A program made the translations under genes and the position numbers. A DNA stretch of 64,000 bases from Mycobacterium kansasii ATCC 12478 (GTDB lineage: Bacteria; Actinomycetota; Actinomycetes; Mycobacteriales; Mycobacteriaceae). The stretch covers positions 5,766,001 to 5,830,000 of the forward strand of contig NC_022663.1 in assembly GCF_000157895.3 (NCBI RefSeq), read 5' to 3'. Of this stretch, positions 31,708 to 41,137 are shown one piece after another. The notes under the pieces are model-generated. The model was not told the origin of the DNA. It saw only the letters and a list, made by a program, of their open reading frames with translations, and ran no database searches. Each line of letters begins with the position of its first letter. The first letter of the stretch is position 1.

Positions 31708-34422
31708 GTGCAGACACACGAGATCAGGAAACGGTTCCTCGATCATTTCGTGAAGGCCGGTCACACCGAGGTGCCCAGCGCATCGGTGATCCTCGACGAC
31801 CCCAACCTGTTGTTCGTCAACGCCGGCATGGTCCAATTCGTGCCCTACTTCCTGGGACAGCGCACACCGCCGTACCCGACGGCCACCAGCATCCAGAAGT
31901 GCATCCGTACGCCCGACATCGACGAGGTGGGCATCACCACCCGGCACAACACCTTCTTCCAGATGGCCGGCAATTTCTCCTTCGGCGACTACTTCAAGCG
32001 CGGGGCAATCGAACTGGCCTGGTCGCTTCTGACCAACGGCGTTGCCGCCGGCGGATACGGGCTGGACCCGGAAAGGCTTTGGGCCACAGTCTATCTCGAC
32101 GACGACGAGGCCGCCGGCCTGTGGCAGGACGTCGCCGGTCTGCCGCCCGAGCGGATCCAGCGCCGCGGCATGGCCGACAACTACTGGTCGATGGGCATTC
32201 CCGGGCCGTGCGGGCCGTCATCGGAGATCTACTACGACCGCGGCCCCGACTACGGCCCCGAAGGTGGGCCCATCGTCAACGAAGACCGCTACCTCGAGGT
32301 GTGGAACCTCGTCTTCATGCAGAACGAGCGCGGCGAGGGAACCACCAAAGAGGACTACGAGATCCTGGGTCCGCTGCCCCGCAAGAACATCGACACCGGC
32401 ATGGGGGTCGAGCGGGTCGCGCTGGTTCTGCAAGACGTGCACAACGTCTACGAGACCGACCTCCTACGACCGGTCGTGGATGCTGTGGCCTTGGTCGCCG
32501 CGCGCCCCTATGACGCCGGAAATCACGCCGACGACGTGCGGTACCGCATCATCGCCGACCACAGCCGCACCGCAGCGATCCTGATCGGCGACGGCGTGAG
32601 CCCCGGCAACGACGGCCGCGGATACGTGTTGCGCCGGCTGCTGCGCCGCGTCATCCGGTCGGCCAAGCTGCTCAACATCGACACCCCGATCGTCGGCGAC
32701 CTGATGGCCACCGTGCGCGACGCGATGGGCCCGTCCTATCCCGAGCTGGTCAGCGACTTCGACCGGATCAACCGCATCGCAGTCGCCGAGGAGACGGCGT
32801 TCAACCGCACTCTGGCCTCGGGCTCCAGACTGTTCGACGAGGTCGCCGGCACCACCAAAGCCAAGGGCGCCACCGTGGTTTCCGGTTCGGACGCCTTCAC
32901 CCTGCACGACACCTACGGGTTCCCGATCGAGCTCACCTTGGAGATGGCCGCCGAATCCGGGCTCCGGGTCGACGAGGCCGGGTTCCGGGAGTTGATGGCG
33001 GAGCAGCGCCGCCGAGCCAAGGCCGACGCCGCCGCACGCAAACATGCACACACCGACCTCACCGCATATCGGGAACTGGTCGACGCGGGACCCACCGAAT
33101 TCACCGGATTCGACGAACTCGCCTCGGAAGCACGAATCCTGGGCATCTTCGTCGACGGCAAGCGGGTGCCGGTGGTGGCTCACGGCTCGGAAGGACAGGC
33201 GGCCAACGGCGATCGGGTGGAGCTGGTGCTGGACCGCACCCCGCTGTACGCCGAGTCGGGCGGACAGATCGCCGACGAGGGAACCATCAGCGGAACCGGA
33301 TCGGGCGGCAGCGCCCGAGCGGCGGTCACCGACGTGCAGAAGATCGCCAAAACCCTTTGGGTGCACCGGGTCAACGTCGAGTCCGGCGAATTCGTCGAGG
33401 GCGACACCGTTATCGCCGCGGTGGACCCGGGCTGGCGCAGAGGCGCCACGCAAGGTCACTCGGGGACCCACATGGTGCACGCCGCATTGCGGCAAGTGCT
33501 GGGGCCCAACGCGGTTCAGGCCGGCTCGCTGAACCGACCGGGCTATCTGCGGTTCGATTTCAGCTGGCAGGGGCCGCTCACCGAAGACCAGCGGACCCAC
33601 ATCGAAGAGGTGACCAACGAAGCGGTGCAGGCCGATTTCGAAGTTCACACTTTCACCGAGCAGCTCGAAAAAGCCAAGGCGATGGGTGCGATGGCGCTGT
33701 TCGGCGAAAGCTACCCCGACGAAGTCCGGGTCGTCGAAATCGGTGGGCCGTTCTCACTGGAGCTGTGCGGGGGCACCCACGTCGAGAGCTCGGCGCAGAT
33801 CGGGCCGGTGACCATCTTGGGCGAATCGTCGATCGGGTCCGGGGTGCGCCGGGTGGAGGCCTACGTCGGGCTGGACTCCTTCCGTCACCTGGCCAAGGAG
33901 CGCGCCCTGATGGCGGGGCTTGCTTCGTCGCTGAAGGTGCCCTCCGACGAAGTCCCCACGCGGGTGGCAAACCTGGTGGATCGGCTCAAGGCCGCCGAGA
34001 AGGAGCTGGAACGCGTCCGGCTGGCGAATGCGCGGGCAGCCGCGGTCAACGCCGCCGCCGGCGCCGAACGCATCGGTAACGTCCGGGTGGTGGCACAGCG
34101 CATCTCGGGCGGCATCACATCAGCCGATTTACGTTCCCTGGTCGGCGATATCCGCGGCCGGCTGGGTAGCGATCCGGCGGTGATCGCGCTGATCGCCGAA
34201 GGCGAGAACGACAGCGTGCCGTATGCCGTCGCCGCCAACCCGGCCGCCCAGGACCTGGGGATCCGCGCTAACGAGCTGATCAAACCGCTGGCTGCGGCCG
34301 TCGACGGCCGCGGCGGCGGCAAGGCCGACCTGGCGCAGGGGTCCGGAAAGAAACCGGCCGGCATCGACGCCGCGCTCGACGCGGTCCGCTCCGAGATCGC
34401 CGCGATAGCGCGGGTCGGTTGA
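31708..34422 (+). CDS. alaS: Alanyl-tRNA synthetase
   Basis: 904 residues. Class II catalytic core at the N-terminus (THEIRKRFLDHF; TRHNTFFQMAGNFSFGDYF), editing domain with HSGTHMVHAALR and the second zinc ligand pair in LCGGTHVESS, and a C-terminal coiled-coil plus Gly-rich DHHA1 domain (GRGGGKADLAQGSG). Charges and proofreads tRNA-Ala. GTG 31708 follows a purine-rich GGGAAG stretch. First gene of a tight run alaS-ruvX-mltG-aroE with abutting or overlapping ends. Confidence 0.97.
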   Translation: MQTHEIRKRFLDHFVKAGHTEVPSASVILDDPNLLFVNAGMVQFVPYFLGQRTPPYPTATSIQKCIRTPDIDEVGITTRHNTFFQMAGNFSFGDYFKRGAIELAWSLLTNGVAAGGYGLDPERLWATVYLDDDEAAGLWQDVAGLPPERIQRRGMADNYWSMGIPGPCGPSSEIYYDRGPDYGPEGGPIVNEDRYLEVWNLVFMQNERGEGTTKEDYEILGPLPRKNIDTGMGVERVALVLQDVHNVYETDLLRPVVDAVALVAARPYDAGNHADDVRYRIIADHSRTAAILIGDGVSPGNDGRGYVLRRLLRRVIRSAKLLNIDTPIVGDLMATVRDAMGPSYPELVSDFDRINRIAVAEETAFNRTLASGSRLFDEVAGTTKAKGATVVSGSDAFTLHDTYGFPIELTLEMAAESGLRVDEAGFRELMAEQRRRAKADAAARKHAHTDLTAYRELVDAGPTEFTGFDELASEARILGIFVDGKRVPVVAHGSEGQAANGDRVELVLDRTPLYAESGGQIADEGTISGTGSGGSARAAVTDVQKIAKTLWVHRVNVESGEFVEGDTVIAAVDPGWRRGATQGHSGTHMVHAALRQVLGPNAVQAGSLNRPGYLRFDFSWQGPLTEDQRTHIEEVTNEAVQADFEVHTFTEQLEKAKAMGAMALFGESYPDEVRVVEIGGPFSLELCGGTHVESSAQIGPVTILGESSIGSGVRRVEAYVGLDSFRHLAKERALMAGLASSLKVPSDEVPTRVANLVDRLKAAEKELERVRLANARAAAVNAAAGAERIGNVRVVAQRISGGITSADLRSLVGDIRGRLGSDPAVIALIAEGENDSVPYAVAANPAAQDLGIRANELIKPLAAAVDGRGGGKADLAQGSGKKPAGIDAALDAVRSEIAAIARVG

Positions 34423-34935
34423 GTGAGCGCTCCACTTCAACGCCAGCCCGACCGGCCCGGCGACTCAGACCCCGGACCGGGACGACGCCTCGGTATTGAT
34501 GTGGGAAGCGTGCGGATCGGCGTGGCGTGCAGCGACCCCGACGGCATCTTGGCCACTCCGGTGGAAACGGTGCGCCGCGACCGCTCCGGCAAGCATCTGC
34601 GCCGGCTGGTCGCGCTGGCCGCCGAACTGCAGGCCGTCGAGGTGGTGGTCGGACTGCCGCGCACGCTGGCCGACCGCATCGGCCCGGCGGCCCAGGACGC
34701 GATCGACCTGGCCGATGCGCTGGCACAGCGCATCGGCCCGACACCGGTGCGGCTTGTCGACGAGCGGTTGACCACCGTGAGCGCCCAGCGATCACTGCGT
34801 CAGGCGGGCATCCGGGCCAAAGAACAACGTGCGGTGATCGACCAGGCCGCTGCCGTGGCAATCCTGCAGACGTGGCTGGATCAACGCCGCAGTACAGCGC
34901 CCGGACCGGTAACCGGGAACGTGGCCGATGGCTGA
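34423..34935 (+). CDS. ruvX: Holliday-junction resolvase-like RuvX/YqgF
   Basis: 170 residues, RNase H-like fold. RRLGIDVGSVRIGVACSD carries the first catalytic Asp, VVGLPRTL the central strand and VDERLTTVSAQRSLRQAG the second acid; the late Asp is in AVIDQAAAVAILQTWLD. Implicated in 16S rRNA maturation and possibly recombination. GTG 34423 begins at the base after the alaS stop; the 3' end overlaps mltG by 8 bases. Confidence 0.93.
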   Translation: MSAPLQRQPDRPGDSDPGPGRRLGIDVGSVRIGVACSDPDGILATPVETVRRDRSGKHLRRLVALAAELQAVEVVVGLPRTLADRIGPAAQDAIDLADALAQRIGPTPVRLVDERLTTVSAQRSLRQAGIRAKEQRAVIDQAAAVAILQTWLDQRRSTAPGPVTGNVADG

Positions 34936-36175
34936 GGATGTCGACCGTCCGCGGGCCGAGCCGGTGGCGGTCGGGCCGCACCGACACCGGATGAGCAGAG
35001 CGGACCGGCGCAAGCGCAGCCAGAGCCGCAGAAGACGGCGGCGCGTCCTGGGCGGATTGGCCTTCACCGTGCTGGTCGCGGTCGTGGCGACGGCCGTCGT
35101 CTTCGGCGGGAAGCTCTGGCACCTGATGCTGGGCGCCGGTAACGACTACACCGGCACCGGCAAGCACGACCTTGTGATTCAGATCGAGGCGGGCGACTCG
35201 ACCACGGCTGTCGGCGAGACGCTGTACAAACACGGCGTGGTGAAGACGGTTCGGGCGTTCGTCGATGCCGCGCACGGCAACGAGGCCATTTCGTCGATTC
35301 AGCCCGGCTACTACCGGATGCGCACCGAGATTCCGGCAGCCAATGCGGTCGCCCGGCTGGCCGACCCGAAAAGCAGGGTGGGCAGGCTGGTCATCCCGGA
35401 AGGACGTCAGCTCGACGACACCACCGACATGAAGACCAACGTGGTGACGCCCGGAATCCTCACGTTGATTTCGCGGGCGACGTGTGTGGATCTTGATGGG
35501 AACAAGCACTGCGTTGCGGTGGCCGACCTGCGTGCCGCGGCAAGCAAGAACACCCCGGCGATGCTCTCGGTGCCGCCGTGGGCGGTTGAGCCGGTGATCG
35601 AGCTCGGCGATGACCATCGCCGCATCGAGGGGCTGATTGCGCCGGGCACCTTCAATGTCGATCCGTCGGCCTCGGCGGGCGCCGTCCTGTCGGCGCTGAT
35701 CAGCGCGGGCGCCGTGGAATACGCCAAGGCGGGTTTGGTGGACACTGCCACGTCGCTGGGCCTGTCGCCCTACGACATCCTGGTGGTGGCGTCGCTGGTG
35801 CAGCAGGAAGCCAACGTCCAGGATTTCCCGAAGGTGGCGCAGGTCATCTACAACCGCCTGCACGAACACCGCACGCTGGAGTTCGACTCGACCGTGAACT
35901 ACTCGCTGGACCGGCGGGAAGTGGCTACCAGCGACGCCGACCGTGCCCTGCGGACGCCGTGGAACACCTACATGGCCGAGGGGCTGCCGGCGACCGCGAT
36001 CTGCTCGCCCGGGGTGGACGCGCTGCACGCTGCCGAACATCCCGCGCCCGGGGACTGGCTGTATTTCGTCACCATCGACTCTCAGGGCACGACGCTGTTC
36101 ACCCGGGATTATCAGCAGCATCTGGCCAACATCGAGCTGGCTAAACACAACGGTGTCCTCGACAGCACCCGCTAG
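34928..36175 (+). CDS. mltG: Endolytic murein transglycosylase MltG (YceG)
   Basis: 415 residues. A basic cytosolic N-terminus (RRKRSQSRRRRRRV), one membrane helix at about 41-62 (VLGGLAFTVLVAVVATAVVFGG), a LysM-like region and the YceG catalytic domain with the essential Glu in SLVQQEANVQ, then VIYNRL and LEFDSTVNYSL. Cleaves nascent glycan strands at the membrane and terminates peptidoglycan polymerisation. ATG 34928. Overlaps aroE by 23 bases. Confidence 0.94.
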   Translation: MAEDVDRPRAEPVAVGPHRHRMSRADRRKRSQSRRRRRRVLGGLAFTVLVAVVATAVVFGGKLWHLMLGAGNDYTGTGKHDLVIQIEAGDSTTAVGETLYKHGVVKTVRAFVDAAHGNEAISSIQPGYYRMRTEIPAANAVARLADPKSRVGRLVIPEGRQLDDTTDMKTNVVTPGILTLISRATCVDLDGNKHCVAVADLRAAASKNTPAMLSVPPWAVEPVIELGDDHRRIEGLIAPGTFNVDPSASAGAVLSALISAGAVEYAKAGLVDTATSLGLSPYDILVVASLVQQEANVQDFPKVAQVIYNRLHEHRTLEFDSTVNYSLDRREVATSDADRALRTPWNTYMAEGLPATAICSPGVDALHAAEHPAPGDWLYFVTIDSQGTTLFTRDYQQHLANIELAKHNGVLDSTR

Positions 36176-36977
36176 AAAAGCCAGGAAAGCCGGGGTTCTC
36201 GGTTCGCCGATCGCCCACTCCCGGTCCCCCCAGCTGCACCTGGCCGCCTATCGCGCGCTGGGCCTGGACGACTGGACCTATGAGCGCATCGAGTGCACGG
36301 CAGAGCAGTTGCCGGCCGTCGTCGGCGGATTCGGGCCGGAGTGGGTCGGTGTGTCGGTGACCATGCCGGGCAAGTTCGCCGCCCTGCGGTTCGCCGACGA
36401 GCGAACCGCCCGCGCCGAGCAGGTTGGTTCGGCCAACACGCTGGTGCGCACGCCGCGGGGGTGGCGGGCCGACAACACCGACATCGACGGGGTGACCGGC
36501 GCCCTCGGCGCGGCGTCCGGAGACGCGGTGGTGCTGGGGTCCGGCGGCACCGCGCCGGCCGCGGTCATCGGGCTGGCCCAACTCGGCGTCACCGGCATCA
36601 CCGTGGTGGCACGCAATCCCGGGAAGGCGGCCCGGTTGGTCGACCTGGGAACCCAGGCCGGTGTGGCGAGCCGGTTCTGCGCCCTGGACGATGCCGGATT
36701 GCCCGACCAGGTCGCCGCCGCGCAAGTGCTGATCAGCACGCTGCCGGCGGACGTGGCGGCGCGCTACATCCAGGCGTTGGCCGGCGTCCCGGTGCTGCTG
36801 GACGCGATCTATCATCCGTGGCCCACACCGCTGGCCGCTGCGGTGACGGACGCCGGCGGCCGGGCGATCAGTGGACTGCAGATGCTACTGCATCAGGCGT
36901 TCGCTCAGGTGGAGCAATTCACCGGGATGCCCGCGCCCCGTGACGCGATGACTTGCGCATTGGCGGAGCTGGACTAG
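36153..36977 (+). CDS. aroE: Shikimate 5-dehydrogenase
   Basis: 274 residues. Shikimate-binding GSPIAHSRSPQLH, catalytic Lys in TMPGKFAALRF, NTDIDGV, nucleotide loop VLGSGGTAPA and the C-terminal GLQMLLHQAFAQ. Reduces 3-dehydroshikimate with NADPH in chorismate synthesis. GTG 36153 lies inside the end of mltG; a longer frame upstream is a shadow of mltG. The other shikimate genes lie at 38294-41574, separated by a prepilin peptidase-like gene and a toxin-antitoxin pair. Confidence 0.94.
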   Translation: MSSTAPARKARKAGVLGSPIAHSRSPQLHLAAYRALGLDDWTYERIECTAEQLPAVVGGFGPEWVGVSVTMPGKFAALRFADERTARAEQVGSANTLVRTPRGWRADNTDIDGVTGALGAASGDAVVLGSGGTAPAAVIGLAQLGVTGITVVARNPGKAARLVDLGTQAGVASRFCALDDAGLPDQVAAAQVLISTLPADVAARYIQALAGVPVLLDAIYHPWPTPLAAAVTDAGGRAISGLQMLLHQAFAQVEQFTGMPAPRDAMTCALAELD

Positions 36978-36988
36978 CGTGCCCCGGC

Positions 36989-37417
36989 ATGCTGGCGGTT
37001 GCGGTATTGCTGTGGATGGGGGCGCTGTGCGTCTACGACGTGCGGCAGCGCCGGTTACCTAACGCGTTGACCGTGCCCGGGGCCGCGGTGATCCTTTTCG
37101 GCGCGCTGGCCGCGGGCCGCGGGGTGCCGGCGCTGGCCGGCGCGGCCGCGTTGGCCGGCGTGTACCTGCTGGTGCACCTGGTGACTCCGGCGGCGATGGG
37201 CGCCGGTGACGTCAAGCTGGCGATCGGCGTGGGCGGGTTAACCGGCTGCTTCGGTGCCGACGTGTGGTTTCTGGCGGCGCTGGCGGCGCCGCTGTTCACG
37301 GCGGTGTGCGGCGTGGTTGCCCGGCTTATCGGCGGCGCCGACGGCGCCGCCACCATGCCGCACGGCCCGTCGATGTGTCTGGCCACCGCCGGCGCGCTGG
37401 CAATGGTAGTGATGTGA
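36989..37417 (+). CDS. Prepilin-peptidase-like A24 membrane protease
   Basis: 142 residues, all in hydrophobic helices. Both catalytic Asp motifs of type IV prepilin peptidases are present: CVYDVRQRRLPNALT and AAMGAGDVKLAIGVGG. The N-terminal methyltransferase domain of full-length PilD is missing, as in the Rv2551c homolog. Membrane Asp protease for prepilin-like substrates, none of which is visible here. ATG 36989 is 12 bases after the aroE stop. Confidence 0.88.
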   Translation: MLAVAVLLWMGALCVYDVRQRRLPNALTVPGAAVILFGALAAGRGVPALAGAAALAGVYLLVHLVTPAAMGAGDVKLAIGVGGLTGCFGADVWFLAALAAPLFTAVCGVVARLIGGADGAATMPHGPSMCLATAGALAMVVM

Positions 37418-37450
37418 GCTCGGGTTGCGTGCGCGCGATGAGGCAGCGAT

Positions 37451-37469
37451 GTAGCACATTGAGTGCTAC
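37451..37469. promoter_or_regulatory. Inverted repeat GTAGCAC-N5-GTGCTAC before vapB
   Basis: Perfect 7-base arms with the spacer ATTGA, ending 1 base before the antitoxin ATG. This is the expected position for autorepression by the VapBC complex and would overlap the ribosome site. Confidence 0.75.
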
Positions 37470-37470
37470 C

Positions 37471-37758
37471 ATGGGGGCGGTGGAAGCGATTGGGGTCCGA
37501 GAGCTGCGGCAGCATGCATCGCGGTATCTCGCCCGGGTTGAAGCCGGCGAGGAACTCGGCATCACCAACAACGGGCGGCTCGTCGCCCGGCTCGTGCCGG
37601 TTCAGGCGGCAGAGCGTTCTCGCGAAGCCCTGATCGAATCAGGCACCCTGATTCCGGCCCCATGCCCGCAGAACCTTCTCGACGTGACGGCGACACCGGC
37701 GCCAGACCGCAAGCGCACTCTCTCCGATGTTCTCGACGAGATGCGCGACGAGCAGTGA
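37471..37758 (+). CDS. vapB20: VapB-type antitoxin
   Basis: 95 residues. An N-terminal Phd/YefM-like DNA-binding region (IGVRELRQHASRYLARVEAG, then GRLVARLVPV) precedes an acidic toxin-neutralising tail (TLSDVLDEMRDEQ). It closely resembles my recollection of M. tuberculosis VapB20, which also lies between the aroE/prepilin peptidase genes and the aro cluster. ATG 37471 directly follows the inverted-repeat operator. Overlaps the toxin gene by 4 bases. Confidence 0.85.
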   Translation: MGAVEAIGVRELRQHASRYLARVEAGEELGITNNGRLVARLVPVQAAERSREALIESGTLIPAPCPQNLLDVTATPAPDRKRTLSDVLDEMRDEQ

Positions 37759-38165
37759 TTTATCTGGACACGTCGGCTCTGACTAAGTTGCTCATCGCTG
37801 AACCGGAGACGGACGAACTGCGCAACTGGCTTACCGTGCACACAGACCAGGGCGAATTCGCGGCGACGAGCGCGCTCAGCCGGGTCGAGTTGATGAGAGT
37901 TGTTGCGCGGCAAGGGGAATCCGGCCAAGCTGAACGCGCGCGTTACCTACTGGACGGGCTCGACATTCTCCCGCTCACCGCGCCGGTGATCAATCTCGCC
38001 GAAACGATCGGCCCGGCTACCCTGCGCACGCTCGACGCGATTCACCTCGCAGCGGCAACGCAGATCAAGCGGGAGCTGACCGCGTTTGTGACCTATGACC
38101 ACCGTTTGTTGGCCGGCTGCCTCGAGGTCGGGCTGGTGACCGCATCGCCCGGCGCAGTCCGCTAG
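37755..38165 (+). CDS. vapC20: VapC-type PIN-domain ribonuclease toxin
   Basis: 136 residues. Acidic PIN residues are visible in VIYLDTSALTKLL (Asp5), SRVELMRV (Glu), and TLDAIHLAAATQ plus TYDHRLLAG near the end, giving the usual Mg2+ site. It cleaves RNA (the named M. tuberculosis homolog cuts 23S rRNA; specificity here is inferred). GTG 37755 overlaps the antitoxin stop. Appears intact, unlike the second vapBC at 54.5 kb. Confidence 0.87.
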   Translation: MIYLDTSALTKLLIAEPETDELRNWLTVHTDQGEFAATSALSRVELMRVVARQGESGQAERARYLLDGLDILPLTAPVINLAETIGPATLRTLDAIHLAAATQIKRELTAFVTYDHRLLAGCLEVGLVTASPGAVR

Positions 38166-38293
38166 TCATCGGAACCGACGGACAAGGCGTCGGCATGGCA
38201 GGTTTGCACAACGCGGGTGGCGCTTCGTCGGCGACATACGGCTCAAGCCGGTCAGCGAGCCCAGGCCGCCAGCCGCCATGGGAAGATGTTCGG

Positions 38294-39499
38294 GTGTTGC
38301 GCTGGATCACCGCGGGTGAGTCCCATGGCCGGGCGTTGGTGGCCGTGGTCGAAGGCATGGTCGCCGGAGTGGACGTCACCTCGACCGAGATCGCCGACCA
38401 GTTGGCCCGTCGCCGGTTGGGCTACGGCCGCGGTGCGCGGATGACCTTCGAGCGCGACGCGGTGACCGTGTTGTCGGGCGTGCGCCACGGCAGCACGCTC
38501 GGCGGGCCCATCGCCATCGAGATCGGCAACACCGAATGGCCGAAGTGGGAAACCGTGATGGCCGCCGATCCCGTCGACCCGGCACAACTGCAGGATGGGG
38601 CCCGCAACGCGCCGCTCACCCGGCCGCGTCCGGGCCACGCCGACTACGCCGGCATGCTCAAGTTCGGCTTCGACGACGCCCGGCCGGTGCTCGAGCGGGC
38701 CAGTGCCCGCGAGACCGCCGCTCGCGTGGCAGCCGCAACCGTCGCGCGGCAGTTCCTCAAACAGGCGCTGGGTGTCGACGTGTTGTCCCATGTGATTTCG
38801 ATCGGCCCGTCGGCGCCCTACGACGGCCCGCCGCCCGGGGCCGAACACCTGCCCGCCATCGATGCCAGCCCGGTCCGCGCGTTCGGCAAGGCTGCCGAGC
38901 AAGCGATGATCGCCGAGATCGAAGCGGCCAAGAAAGACGGTGACACCCTGGGCGGCGTGGTGGAGGTGGTGGCGCTGGGCCTGCCGGTGGGGTTGGGGTC
39001 GTTCACCAGCGGCGACAACCGGCTCGATAGCCAACTGGCCGCGGCCGTGATGGGCATCCAGGCGATCAAGGGTGTGGAGATCGGTGACGGGTTCGAGACC
39101 GCACGCCGTCGCGGCAGCCGCGCCCACGACGAGATGTACCCCGGGTCCGACGGTGTGGTCCGCTCCACCAACCGGGCCGGTGGGCTCGAAGGCGGGATGA
39201 CCAACGGCCAGCCGCTGCGGGTGCGCGCCGCGATGAAGCCCATCTCCACCGTGCCGCGGGCGCTGGCCACCGTCGACCTGGCCACCGGCGACGAGGCCGT
39301 CGCCATCCACCAGCGCTCCGACGTGTGCGCGGTACCGGCCGCCGGAGTGGTGGCCGAGGCGATGGTGGCGCTGGTGCTGGCGCGCGCGGCCCTGGAGAAA
39401 TTCGGCGGCGATTCGCTGACCGAGACGCGCCGCAACATCGAGGCCTACCAGCGCGCGGTCGCTGACCGCCAGTCACCGGCCGCGCGGGTGTCGGGATAG
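38294..39499 (+). CDS. aroC: Chorismate synthase
   Basis: 401 residues. FMN/substrate motifs GESHGRALVAVVEG, RRRLGYGRGARM, RPGHADYAGMLKFGF and SRAHDEMYPG are all present. Converts EPSP to chorismate. GTG 38294 gives the N-terminus VLRWITAG and the known length; upstream in-frame codons are not used. First gene of the aroC-aroK-aroB-aroQ operon. Confidence 0.96.
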   Translation: MLRWITAGESHGRALVAVVEGMVAGVDVTSTEIADQLARRRLGYGRGARMTFERDAVTVLSGVRHGSTLGGPIAIEIGNTEWPKWETVMAADPVDPAQLQDGARNAPLTRPRPGHADYAGMLKFGFDDARPVLERASARETAARVAAATVARQFLKQALGVDVLSHVISIGPSAPYDGPPPGAEHLPAIDASPVRAFGKAAEQAMIAEIEAAKKDGDTLGGVVEVVALGLPVGLGSFTSGDNRLDSQLAAAVMGIQAIKGVEIGDGFETARRRGSRAHDEMYPGSDGVVRSTNRAGGLEGGMTNGQPLRVRAAMKPISTVPRALATVDLATGDEAVAIHQRSDVCAVPAAGVVAEAMVALVLARAALEKFGGDSLTETRRNIEAYQRAVADRQSPAARVSG

Positions 39500-39515
39500 C
39501 CGGGTAAGCAATCAG

Positions 39516-40052
39516 ATGGCACCACTAGCGGTACTCGTGGGACTGCCGGGATCCGGCAAGTCCACCATCGGCCGGCGGTTGGCCAAAGCCCTCGGGGTCG
39601 GTCTCCTCGACACCGACGCAGCCATCGAGCAACAGACCGGGCGCAGCATCGCCGACATCTTCGCCACCGACGGGGAGCAGGAGTTCCGGCGCATCGAGGA
39701 AGACGTGGTGCGCGCGGCACTCGCCGACCACGACGGAGTGCTGTCGCTGGGCGGCGGCGCGGTCACCAGTCCGGGCGTGTGCGCGGCGCTGGCCGGTCAG
39801 ACCGTCGTCTACCTGGAGATCAATGCTGCCGAGGGGGTGCGGCGCACCGGCGGTAACACCGCGCGGCCGTTGCTGGCCGGGCCCGACCGCGCCGAGAAGT
39901 ACCGTTCGCTGATGGCCAAACGGATTCCGCTGTACCGCCGGGTCGCGACCATCCGGGTCGACACCAACCGCCGCAATCCCGGCGCGGTGGTGCGCTACAT
40001 CATGTCGCGCCTGCAGACGCCCAGCCAGACACCCACTCAGGCGGCAACATGA
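39516..40052 (+). CDS. aroK: Shikimate kinase
   Basis: 178 residues. P-loop GLPGSGKSTIGRRLA at about residue 7, the shikimate-binding DTDAAIE and FRRIEED regions, the LGGGAV loop and the lid RPLL. Phosphorylates shikimate with ATP. ATG 39516 is 16 bases after aroC; the stop overlaps aroB by 4 bases. Confidence 0.95.
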   Translation: MAPLAVLVGLPGSGKSTIGRRLAKALGVGLLDTDAAIEQQTGRSIADIFATDGEQEFRRIEEDVVRAALADHDGVLSLGGGAVTSPGVCAALAGQTVVYLEINAAEGVRRTGGNTARPLLAGPDRAEKYRSLMAKRIPLYRRVATIRVDTNRRNPGAVVRYIMSRLQTPSQTPTQAAT

Positions 40053-41137
40053 CTGGAACCGGCGCACCCGCGACGGTGCACGTTGCCGTCGACCCGCCCT
40101 ATCCGGTGGTGATCGGCAGCGGTGTGTTGACGCAGTTGGACGAACTGCTGGCCGGCCGGCACAAGGTCGCCATCCTGCATCAGCCCGTGCTGGCCGAAAC
40201 CGCCGAGACCGCCCGCAAACGCCTGGCCGACAAGGGTATCGACGCACACCGCATCGAAATACCCGACGCCGAGGCCGGCAAGGACCTGCCGGTCGTCGGA
40301 TTCATCTGGGAAGTGTTGGGCCGCATCGGACTCGGCCGCAAAGACGCTCTGGTCAGCCTCGGCGGGGGAGCCGCCACCGACGTCGCCGGCTTCGCGGCGG
40401 CCACCTGGTTGCGCGGCGTGTCGATCGTGCATGTGCCCACCACGCTGCTGGGCATGGTGGACGCGGCCATCGGCGGCAAGACGGGCATCAACACCGATGC
40501 GGGCAAGAACCTGGTCGGTGCGTTTCACCAGCCGCTCGCCGTGCTCGCCGACCTGGCGACACTGCAGACCTTGCCGCACAACGAACTCGCTTGCGGGATG
40601 GCCGAAGTCGTCAAGGCCGGGTTCATCGCGGACCCGGTGATCCTGGATCTCATCGAAGCCGACCCAGAGGCTGCCCTGAACCCGAAGGGCGATGTGCTGC
40701 CGGAGCTGATCCGCCGGGCGGTCGTCGTCAAGGCCGAAGTCGTCGCGGCCGACGAGAAGGAATCCGAGCTGCGCGAAATCCTCAACTACGGCCACACTTT
40801 GGGGCACGCGATCGAGCGGCGCGAGCGCTACCGGTGGCGGCATGGCGCCGCCGTGTCGGTCGGGTTGGTGTTCGCGGCCGAGCTCGCCAGACTCGCCGGA
40901 CGGCTGGATGAGGCCACCGCGCAACGCCATCGCACGATCCTGTCGTCGCTGGGCCTGCCGGTCAGCTACGACCCCGACGCACTGCCCCAGCTGCTGGAGA
41001 TCATGGCCGGCGACAAGAAGACACGGGCCGGTGTCCTTCGGTTCGTGGTCCTGGACGGATTGGGCAGGCCGGGGCGGTTGGTGGGGCCGGACCCCGGACT
41101 GCTGGTGAGCGCCTACGCCGGAGTCTGCGCCGAATGA
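40049..41137 (+). CDS. aroB: 3-dehydroquinate synthase
   Basis: 362 residues. NAD-binding SLGGGAATDVAGFAAATWLR, VPTTLLGMVDAAIGGKTGIN, and metal ligands in AEVVKAGFI, NYGHTLGHAIE and RHGAAVSVGLVFA. Cyclises DAHP to 3-dehydroquinate. Overlaps aroK and aroQ by 4 bases each, so translation is coupled across the operon. Confidence 0.96.
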   Translation: MTGTGAPATVHVAVDPPYPVVIGSGVLTQLDELLAGRHKVAILHQPVLAETAETARKRLADKGIDAHRIEIPDAEAGKDLPVVGFIWEVLGRIGLGRKDALVSLGGGAATDVAGFAAATWLRGVSIVHVPTTLLGMVDAAIGGKTGINTDAGKNLVGAFHQPLAVLADLATLQTLPHNELACGMAEVVKAGFIADPVILDLIEADPEAALNPKGDVLPELIRRAVVVKAEVVAADEKESELREILNYGHTLGHAIERRERYRWRHGAAVSVGLVFAAELARLAGRLDEATAQRHRTILSSLGLPVSYDPDALPQLLEIMAGDKKTRAGVLRFVVLDGLGRPGRLVGPDPGLLVSAYAGVCAE